This document shows, piece after piece, positions 1 to 7,400 of a DNA stretch of 7,590 nt. The stretch is from Treponema sp. (GTDB lineage: Bacteria; Spirochaetota; Spirochaetia; Treponematales; Treponemataceae). The translations under genes were made by a program, and so were the position numbers. The notes under the pieces were generated by a model. The model was not told the origin of the DNA, searched no databases, and saw only the letters and a list, made by a program, of their open reading frames with translations. Location of the stretch: positions 1,701 to 9,290 of the forward strand of contig JAFLSP010000067.1 in the NCBI GenBank assembly GCA_022510885.1, read 5' to 3'. The number at the start of each line of letters is the position of its first letter. Positions within the stretch are counted from its first letter, which is position 1.

Positions 1-758
1 CCGTCGTGGTCGTCCTCGTCGTGGTGATGCTCGTCCTCGTCATCATCGTCGATGTCGTCCTCTTCCAGGTGCTTGCACCAGCCCGCGCTCGCGTAGACGG
101 TCTCAAAGTCGAAGCTGCCCGTTGCGAGCACGTCGCCCACCGGGACCTTGCCGTGGTCGGTCTCGATGATTTTCACGCCGGGGTGCAGGGCGTTGATGAC
201 CGCGCGCACTTTCCTGAAGTCCTCCTCGCTCACCAGGTCCTTCTTGTTGATGACGAGCGTGGAGCAGAACTCAATCTGCTGCACGAGCAGCGACTCGATG
301 TCCTCCTCGCCGATTGCCTCCTTGGCGAGCAGGCGGTCGCCGCCGGCGAACTCGTCCACCAGGCGCGCCGCGTCCACCACGCCCACCACGTTGTCCAGCT
401 TGCCGTTCTTTATCAGCTCCAGCTCCTGCGCGATGGGCATCGGCTCGCACACGCCGCTCGCCTCAATCATGATGTAGTCGTACTTGCCCGTCTTTATCAG
501 GTTCTCGATGTTCTTGGCAAGCTCGCTCTTGAGCGTGCAGCAGATGCAGCCGTTGGTGAGCGGCACGATGCTCGACGTGTCGGTGATTTTCGCGCCGTCG
601 GCAATCAGTTTCTCGTCCACGTTCACCTCGCCGATGTCGTTCACGATGACCGCAACCCTGTAGCCCTGCTGGTTGTTCAGCACCTGATTCAAAAGCGTCG
701 TCTTGCCCGCGCCCAAATAGCCGCACAAAAGCGTCATCGGGGTCTGCTTCTTTGCCAT
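1..758 (-). CDS. COG0523/CobW-family metal-handling GTPase (3' end off window)
   Basis: A G3E-family P-loop GTPase of the CobW/COG0523 group; 252 codons are visible and the C-terminus lies beyond the left edge. All hallmark motifs are present. Walker A is GYLGAGKTT (residues 13-21), the family's metal-binding CxCC motif is GCICC (70-74), Walker B with its conserved context is YIMIEASG (95-102), and the guanine-specificity motif is NKKD (171-174). From about residue 232 the protein becomes an Asp/Glu-rich stretch with a His triplet (244-246) and another His (251), like the metal-binding tails of many members. Family members bind and hydrolyse GTP in the cytoplasm and insert or allocate metals (Zn, Co, Ni) to target proteins. 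The metal and target cannot be told from this sequence. The start at 758 is chosen because AGAGGTG sits five bases upstream. An in-frame ATG at 779 would place that ribosome binding site inside the gene. It is divergent from the ybaK-type gene. Family assignment is very secure, the specific role is not. Confidence 0.95.
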   Translation of the reverse strand, partial: MAKKQTPMTLLCGYLGAGKTTLLNQVLNNQQGYRVAVIVNDIGEVNVDEKLIADGAKITDTSSIVPLTNGCICCTLKSELAKNIENLIKTGKYDYIMIEASGVCEPMPIAQELELIKNGKLDNVVGVVDAARLVDEFAGGDRLLAKEAIGEEDIESLLVQQIEFCSTLVINKKDLVSEEDFRKVRAVINALHPGVKIIETDHGKVPVGDVLATGSFDFETVYASAGWCKHLEEDDIDDDDEDEHHHDEDDHD

Positions 759-763
759 TCTCG

Positions 764-770
764 CACCTCT
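764..770 (-). promoter_or_regulatory. Ribosome binding site of the COG0523 GTPase
   Basis: AGAGGTG on the minus strand, five bases before the ATG at 758-756. It decides the start, because an alternative in-frame ATG at 779-777 lies upstream of it and has no comparable purine-rich site. Confidence 0.75.
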
Positions 771-827
771 TTTTCCCATTGCAGCATTCGCGCGGACGAT
801 ACGCACTGCCCGCGCAGGTTCAGTAGG

Positions 828-863
828 TTTAATATAGTACATTTTCGCAAAATCGGCTATAGT
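828..863. promoter_or_regulatory. AT-rich divergent promoter region with a small dyad
   Basis: This is the only AT-rich block between the two divergent genes. On the plus strand TATAGT occurs twice (833-838 and 858-863), each a reasonable sigma-70 -10 element. On the minus strand TATATT (836-831) and TACTAT (840-835) are -10-like for the GTPase gene. No good -35 hexamer is seen at 16-18 bases for any of them. Between the plus-strand hexamers lies a perfect dyad, ATTTT-CGC-AAAAT (841-853), placed where a repressor could act on both genes. That these are promoters is inferred from position and composition, and the exact elements are uncertain. Confidence 0.45.
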
Positions 864-869
864 TTGGGC

Positions 870-965
870 ATGACAATCGACATAAAAGACACGCGCGACC
901 TGGCGCACATCTCGGCGCGGGTGCGCGTGACCGTGCAGCGCGGCGGGACGGGCGGCGCGGCATGA
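870..965 (+). CDS. Possible 31-residue leader ORF ahead of the ybaK-type gene
   Basis: An ATG at 870 opens 31 codons ending in TGA at 963-965, which overlaps the ATG of the next gene in an ATGA junction. Such 4-base overlaps are typical of translationally coupled genes. The peptide begins MTIDIKDTRDLAHISAR and ends in a Gly/Ala-rich run; it resembles no family I can name with confidence. No Shine-Dalgarno site precedes it. TATAGT at 858-863 would put a transcription start close to 870, so a leaderless start is conceivable. Third positions are mostly G or C, as in the real genes, but such a short frame in GC-rich DNA proves little. It could equally be untranslated leader. Confidence 0.25.
   Translation: MTIDIKDTRDLAHISARVRVTVQRGGTGGAA
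890..929 (+). other. Possible RNA hairpin in the ybaK leader
   Basis: CACGCGC (890-896) can pair with GCGCGTG (923-929). After a single bulged G at 897 the stem continues with ACC (898-900) against GGT (920-922), leaving a 19-base loop. That is ten base pairs, mostly GC, ending 32 bases before the ATG of the ybaK-type gene. No U-tract follows, so it is not a standard terminator. GC-rich DNA yields such pairings by chance, so a function is only a suggestion. Confidence 0.25.
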
Positions 966-1444
966 AAAAGACCAACGCCATGCGGATTTTGGACGGGCTG
1001 GGCATTCCCTACGAGACGATTTCTTATGATGACGACGGCGAGCATGAACTTGCGCGCGGGGCGGCGGAGCGGACGGCGGAAAAACTGGGCGTGGACGCAC
1101 ACGCCGTGTTCAAGACGATTGTGATGCGCACGGACAAGCAGGAAGTCGTGGTGTTCTGCCAGTGCGCGGCACGGGAGATAAACCTCAAAAAAGCGCGGAC
1201 AGCCTGCGGCGCAAAGGACGTGCAGACCGTAAAGAGCGACGAGCTCCTCGCGCTCACCGGCTACGTGCGCGGCGGATGCAGTCCGCTCGGCATGAAGCGG
1301 AAGTTCCGCACCTTCATCGACCAAAGCGCGCTCGACCACAAAACCGTGTACGTGAGCGCGGGAACGCGCGGCATGCAGATTGCCCTCTCCCCCGCGGACT
1401 TGGTGCGCGCCACGTCCGCGCAGACGGCGGACCTTGCGCTGTAG
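962..1444 (+). CDS. ybaK: Cys-tRNA(Pro) deacylase, YbaK/EbsC family
   Basis: A complete 160-residue protein of the usual length for YbaK, the free-standing editing enzyme related to the INS domain of prolyl-tRNA synthetase. Known members hydrolyse Cys-tRNA(Pro), the mischarging product of prolyl-tRNA synthetase, in the cytoplasm. The N-terminus KKTNAMRILDGLGIPYE is typical of the family. VFKTIV (49-54) carries Lys51, which matches the conserved functional lysine of YbaK (Lys46 in E. coli), and GYVRGGCSPLGMKRKF is the signature glycine-rich segment of the substrate pocket. The start at 962 fits the family N-terminus. The ribosome binding site is poor (only GGGACGGG some way upstream), so translation may depend on coupling to the small upstream ORF, with which it shares ATGA. 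The gene is divergent from the GTPase and convergent with the macroglobulin gene, with a 27-base gap. Other members of the wider family edit other aminoacyl-tRNAs, so the exact substrate is inferred from similarity. Confidence 0.95.
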   Translation: MKKTNAMRILDGLGIPYETISYDDDGEHELARGAAERTAEKLGVDAHAVFKTIVMRTDKQEVVVFCQCAAREINLKKARTACGAKDVQTVKSDELLALTGYVRGGCSPLGMKRKFRTFIDQSALDHKTVYVSAGTRGMQIALSPADLVRATSAQTADLAL

Positions 1445-1446
1445 CC

Positions 1447-1460
1447 CCGCCCGCAGGCGG
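1447..1460. terminator. Short GC stem in the convergent gap (weak terminator candidate)
   Basis: CCGCC (1447-1451), loop CGCA, GGCGG (1456-1460): a perfect 5-bp stem immediately after the ybaK-type stop at 1444 and before the macroglobulin stop at 1472. Being symmetrical it could serve both converging transcripts. There is no T-rich tract on either side, so it is not a canonical intrinsic terminator. It is the only dyad I see in the 27-base gap. Confidence 0.3.
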
Positions 1461-1471
1461 CGTTCGCTCCC

Positions 1472-4400
1472 CTACTCTATCGTGTACAGCACGCCGGCGG
1501 TGCGGGCGAAAATCTCCGGCTCGTACATGCATTCGGCGGAGGCGGGGGGCGTGGGGTACACGCCGCGCCGGACGGCACGGAAAGAGAACTCGGCGGTCGT
1601 CATGCCCTTGCCGAAGGAATCCCAGAAGAACTGGATTTCGCCGTTGTATATCGCCTGGTTGCTCATGTAGTGGTCGCCGCCGAGCCAGCGTCCGTAGAAT
1701 GCGTCCTCGTCGTCCTGGTACGCGCCGCGGCCGCTCGCGTTGTCGGTCTCGGGGGTGGTGACGAAGGTCGCGTCGAGGATTTCCGCGCCGCTCGGGACGG
1801 GGGCGCGCAGGGCGATGAAGGTGCGGTCGTAGGAGGACGACAGCGTGATTTTCGCCCGGTAGGTCCTGCCGCTTTTGAGCGCGACCACGGGACTGTCGCC
1901 CGCCGCCGTGATTTCCTCGCCCGTCACGCCGTCGTAGAGGCGCATCGTCACGCCCAGTCCCTCGCCGCGCGCGACCTGCATTTCCGTGGGGATGGCGTAG
2001 CGCAGGCTCGCCGTGTAGTAGAGCGCGCCCGTGCCGCTGCGGGTGAACTGCAAGGGCAGCTCCGCGTCGCGCTTCTGCCCCTTGAGCGCGTCGCCCGCAA
2101 ATGGCAGCGTGACGGTGACGGGCTTTGCCGCCGCGCCCTTGAACGTTCCCTCCGCCACGGCTTTTCCCCCGAGCAGCGCGCGCGCGTCGAGGCGCGTTTT
2201 ATCCAGTTTGTTCGTCCTGATGAGCGTGCTGAATGCGTCGAGCACGCGCGCGGTGGTGGCGGTGTTCGTCCAGTAGCCCGCGCGCTGGTTCGCGAGCAGC
2301 GCAAAGACGAGGCGCGTGTTCATCTCGTCGTCCGGGTCAAGCAGCGTGAAGAGCTGCAAGGTAAGCGCGAGGTTCTCCGCCGCGTCGCCGTAGTAGGCGA
2401 AGGCATTGTACGGAGCCTGCGGACTGGAGATGTCCACGCCGCGCGCCGTCGGGCGCAGGTAGGTGCGGATGCGGTTTGCCGCCTGTGCCGCAGCCTGCGC
2501 CTTCCTGCCCTCCGCCTCATGCGCGGCAAGCCCCGCAAGCGCGAGCGCGGCGATGCCCTGCCGCTCTTTGCCGACAAGCGCGGAAAGCGTCCCGCTGCTG
2601 ACGGGCCGGCCGTTCAGCGCGAGCACGTACTGGCGGTAGGCGCGGGTGTAGTCGTCCTCCTGTGCCGCCTCCCGCCCGATGAATGCGAGCAGCCGGTCGC
2701 CGTCTATCGCCAGTTCGCGCCTGCTGTAGCCATTGCGCAGGGCGAGCGCGTAGATGTGCGCAATCCGCAGGCTCACGTAGCGGTCGGAGCGGGAAGACGT
2801 GGGCCAGTAGCCGAAGCCGCCGTCCGCGTGCTGCGCGTCCTTCCACGCCTTAAAGTGCGCGGTCACGCATTTCCGCACGTCGCTCACCTGGCTTTCCATG
2901 CCGAACGTGTCGATGTAGTCGGCGAAGATGACCAAGGGCAGCACGAGCGACGACTGCTGCTCAAGGCAGCCGAAAGGATAGTGGAACAGGTACTGCACCG
3001 CGTCGCCGAGCAGCCCGAGCCGCGTCGCGTCGAGCGTCACGGTCACGCCGCCCTGCATGTCGTCCGCAAAGGACGGAATGACGATGCGCTCGGTCGCGTC
3101 GCGCTCGTCGGCACGGACAGTGCCCGCCGTCGTCACCGTCTCGAACAGGTACGGCCGCGCGATGACGAGCGGGCGGACGAGCTTTTCATTCAGCACGTCG
3201 CTTTTTACCGTGAACTCCAGCGTGACCGAACCGGCTTTCTGCGCCGCAAGGTCAAAGTACACGGGAAGCGACACGCCGCTCGGCACGGTGACGGTATGCG
3301 CCGCCGCGCCGTCCACCGCCGCCTTCCCCGCGCCCAGCGTGATGCCGTCCTCCGCGTCCGCCGCGGTTTCGCGCAGGGCGAGCGAGACGGTCACGTCGTG
3401 GGGAACGCCGTCAAGGTTGGTGAGCAGCACGCCCGCCTCCGCCGTGTCGCGCTCGCGCAGCTCGCGCGGCAGGACCGGCTGCACGTTTATCGGGTTCTGC
3501 ACGGCAATCTCGTCCTCCTGCAAGGCAAGCAGCTCGCCGTTCACGCCGAACGCCGTCACGCGGTAGGTCGTGAGCGTGTCGGGCAGCGTGAAGCGGACGG
3601 TCACGCGCCCGTCCGCGCCGGTAGTCAGGTGCGGCTCGAACACGGCGGTCGGGTTGAAGTCGCTGCGCTCCTCCATTTTCTCGTCGTCGCCCGTGTCGCC
3701 GCCCCTGAGGTTCTTCACCTCATAGGTCACCGGGTCCATCAGGTAGGCGCGCGAGTCGCCGCCCTTGACGCGCAGGGGGAAATGATAGGTATCATAGAAG
3801 AACGCAACCGGGTCGGGCACGTGGTAGTCGATGAGGTCAAGCACGCCGCGGTCCACCGCGAGCAGGGTCAGCTCCGCCCCGGCAAGCGGCCTGCCGCCCT
3901 TGGTCGCCACGAGCGTGACCTCCGCCTCCTCGCCCGGACGGTACGAGGGCTTCGCGCTCTCCACCGCCACGCTGAACGACTTGACGCGCGGGTTGACGAA
4001 GACCGCCGTCGCCCCGTAATAGCTTTTGGGCTTGTCCAGGTCGATTTCGCCGTAGTCGTGGGTCGGCTCGCCCTGCCGCACGGAGTACGACGCGACCGAC
4101 ACGTAGCAGACGGGAACGTAGTTGCGCGCCACCGGCACGTCAATCACGCTGATTGCGCCGTCAAACTGGCGGATTTCCTCGGTGAAGATGCCCTCGCGCT
4201 CCACGGTAATCAGGTAGCGGCCTTTGGGCAGCGGGCTTTCGAGCAGGAGGTGCGCCGTCTCGCCGGGATTGTACAGCGACTTGTCGGGCGTGAGCCGCAG
4301 CGACGCCGCGTCGTCCTGATAGAGCGACACCCTGCCCGAGCCGGTCACGAAAAAGGCGTACTCGGTAATCACGTCGCGCCCCGCGCTGTCGCTCGCCGCG

Positions 4401-7400
4401 AGCCGCACCTTGTGGTAGCCCGGCTCCTTGGGCGTGACGGTGATTTTCCCCGCCGCGCCCAGCGTGACGGTCTGCTCGCTTTCCTGCACGTCGGTCTTTT
4501 CGTAGCGGCTGTAGATGTCGCTGATGCCCTGCTGCTGCACCAAATTCCATTCCTCGCGCGTCAGCGTGACGGTGATTTTCTTCGCGCCGCCGCTGACCGC
4601 GCGCAGGGTCTTGTCGTCGGAGACGGGCGCGCCGTCGGGCGTGGCAAGGCGGTACGCAAAGGTGACGGCCTCGCCCTTGCGCGCGAACGCGCCGGAAGTC
4701 TCGGGCTTTGCCAGGCCGATGTAGAAGCGCGCGGGATGCACCAGCGTCGCGCCGCTCGCCGCAATCAGCTGGTTCGACACGTCGGTCACGCCCGCGGAGA
4801 CGCGGTAGCGGTAGGGCACGCCCCGAATGCCGTTGCCCGTCGTCTCGCAGGAGAGCGTCGCCGTGCCGCCCGCGCCGAGCACGCTCTCGTCGTCCGCGAT
4901 GTGGCTGCGCGACTCCGCCCTGTCCACCGGGCCGAAGACGTACTGCTTCAGCTCGCCCGCCTCGCTCGTAAAATACCACGGCTCGCGGAACCAGCTCGCC
5001 GTGTACGCCGCGCCCGCAAGCGAGCCGCCGGCAAGGTAGGACGCGCTCAGCGTCGCCTGAATCTTGTCCCCGGCGATGACGGGCGTCTTGGGCATCGTCA
5101 CGCCCGCCTGGAACGCGAGCCGCTCGAAGTACGCCACGGTGATGTACTGCTTTTCCGTCGGGCCGTCCGCGCCGCGCCGGTACTCAAGCACGTAGCTGCC
5201 CGGCTCAACGTCGGCGGGAATGGCGAACGAGCCGTAGAAGCCGCCGTTCTCGCTCGTCGTTCCCGTGACCGTGCCGAAGGTCTTTGCGTTGCGCCAGGCG
5301 TTCTCCCGCAGCGTCACGCTGTAGTCGCCCCGGTACGACACGAAGGAGCCGAGCACCTGGTCGCGGTCGATGCCCCGAAAGGAGACGGTCTCGCCCGGCT
5401 TGTACAGCCCCCGGTCGCTGAACATGAAGATGCGCGGAGTTCCCGTCACCTTGGTCGGCACGCTGCCGTAGGCGTACACGCCGCTGCGCCAGGGATAATG
5501 GCAGTCGGGCTGGAACATCACGCGGTCGCCGTCCTTTTCCGCCAGCATGAGCGGCGCGTTGTTGTAGTCGTCGGACAGCACCGCCGCGCGCACCGCGTCA
5601 TCGGAAAGGTCGATGACGGCAAGCCCGTTCTTGTCGGTCGTCGCCACGGCGCGGCCATCTGCCGCGCGCGCTTTCAGTTCTTCGGCGGACAGGTTTCTGT
5701 CGCTGCCCGTGGCGGCATACACCTCCGCGCCCGCCACGGGCGTTCCGTCGGACAGCCGCGTGACCATCGCCACGATGCGGTTCATCGCGTAGCGCACCGT
5801 CACGCCCAGGTCGGTCACCTGCACGCTCGTGCGGTTCGTCTGCCAGTAGTACGGGTCGGGATTCCATTTGGTCGGCGTGCGCGGGAGTTTTGCCGCCGCG
5901 TTGAAGGCGACCCAGCCCGTGCCGCCTTTCAGCAGACGGTCGAAATCGACCACCTCGAACAGGCGGGCGTCCTGCGGCTCGGCGCGCAGCGCGACCCGGA
6001 TGCCGTCGTTCGCCTTGTCGTACACGATGTCCTGCGCCGACGTGTCGCGCCTGGTCACCTCGTAGGGGCTGTCCGTGGCGGCGACCGTGTACGCGCCCTC
6101 CAGAATGTTCTGATGCTCAAAGACGATGCGGTGCGGGAAGCGGCTTTCGAGCATCTTCACGCCGCTGTCGGTGAAGCGCACCGAGCTTTCCGGGCCGGGC
6201 ACTTCCACCTTGACCGCCACGTCCGCGCTCAGCGCGCGCCCGTAGATGTCCTTGAGTCCCTTTGAAAGCGCAATCGTGTAGGTGGAGCGGAAGGCGACCG
6301 GCAGCCCGAACACGCTCAGCGTCCGCCCGCTTGCATCAAGGTTCTCCGCCGTAACGGGAATGGGCTTTCCGTCCGCGTCCTTTGCCGTCACCGCGCCCGC
6401 CGCCGTCGTGCCGTCCACCGGGTGCGAGAAGACGATATGCACGGGATTGCTGCGCGCGCCGCGCGTCGTGCCCGTGTACTTGTAGTCGTAGCGGAAGTCG
6501 CTGAGCGTGTGGAACTGCGCCTCCGTCACCGACTCCGCGCCGCCGCGCTCCTGCCGCACGGTAAGGCGCACGACCGTATCGAGCGGCGTCTTTTTTTTCC
6601 AGGTGTACGTGACCGTATCGACCAGCTCCTGCGCCACGTCAAAATCGACCGCCTCGCTCCCCAGCGTGACGGAGGAAATGCCCTTCAGCGCGGCCGCGTC
6701 CACGGGATAGTTGAACTGCACGCGCCAGTCCTGCGCGCAGGCGGGCGGCACTTCGTCCTTGTCCACAAAACGGCTCACGCGGTAGCCCGGCGCGTTCCAG
6801 ACGACCGCCAGCGCCGCGCTCGTGGTGGAGAACGTGCGCTCGCCCGAAAGCGTCTTGCCGGACAGCGAGCGCACGTCCTTGCCCACCGTTATCGTGTAGG
6901 TGCGGAGCGGGTCCGCCGGCTCGGTGCAGTCAAAGGAAAGGAGGCTCGTGCCGTTCCAGCGGAACACGCCCTTGACGGGCGGCTCAATCGAAAAAAAGTC
7001 GCTCCTGTCGCTCTGCTCGCCCAAGGCGGAAAGCGCGACCACCGGCTCGGAGAACAGCACGTAGAACGAGGGATAGCGCACCTCGGCAGGAAGCTCGCCG
7101 CGCGGCCCCCAGTCCGCCACGGTGAACGGCTCGTCCTTGTCCCGGTTTTTCGAGCGCGGCGCGTCCTCGGCGGCAAGCGGCACAACGTCCGGCCGCACGA
7201 AATCCGCGCGCTTCGTCGTATATGACGTGAGGTAGTCGGCAAGTTTGCGCAGCCCCGGCACGATGCCCGCCGCTTTTCCGCCCGGCGCGGGCGCGCTCAG
7301 CGTGAGCCGGCGCGGCGTGTTCTCGGGTTCGGGAACGTAGGGCGTGTAGTCGGGCGTGAAGAAGGTGCCCGGGTCGTACACGCGCTCCTCGGTGCTCGCG

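Noticed and set aside
1..60. Simple repeat or CRISPR-like array at the left edge
   Set aside because: The GTC/GTG/CTC-rich pattern is the reverse complement of Asp, Glu and His codons of the GTPase tail. There are no regular repeat-spacer units.
759..779. Upstream in-frame ATG at 779 as start of the GTPase
   Set aside because: Using it would place the AGAGGTG ribosome binding site inside the coding region, and the family N-terminus fits the start at 758.
6..965. Long plus-strand open frame running antisense through the GTPase gene and into the leader ORF
   Set aside because: The part before about 760 is the shadow of the GTPase reading frame (Val/Leu/Ala/His-rich, no domain). Only the last 31 codons, from 870, lie outside a gene and were considered separately.
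857..1339. 160-codon minus-strand open frame opposite the ybaK-type gene
   Set aside because: It is antisense to a gene of firm family identity, has no recognisable motif, and no convincing ribosome binding site.
1670..6265. Very long open frame (1531 codons) on the plus strand, antisense to the macroglobulin gene
   Set aside because: Its product is a low-complexity mix of Arg, Val, Ala, His and Gly with no recognisable domain. It lies opposite a gene with clear motifs throughout. Strong GC bias at third codon positions removes stop codons from antisense frames.
6422..7225. 267-codon plus-strand open frame opposite the N-terminal part of the macroglobulin gene
   Set aside because: Arg/Val/His/Ala-rich shadow with no domain. 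The opposite strand encodes the Ig-like and linker part of a continuous 2020-codon gene with signal peptide and ribosome binding site.
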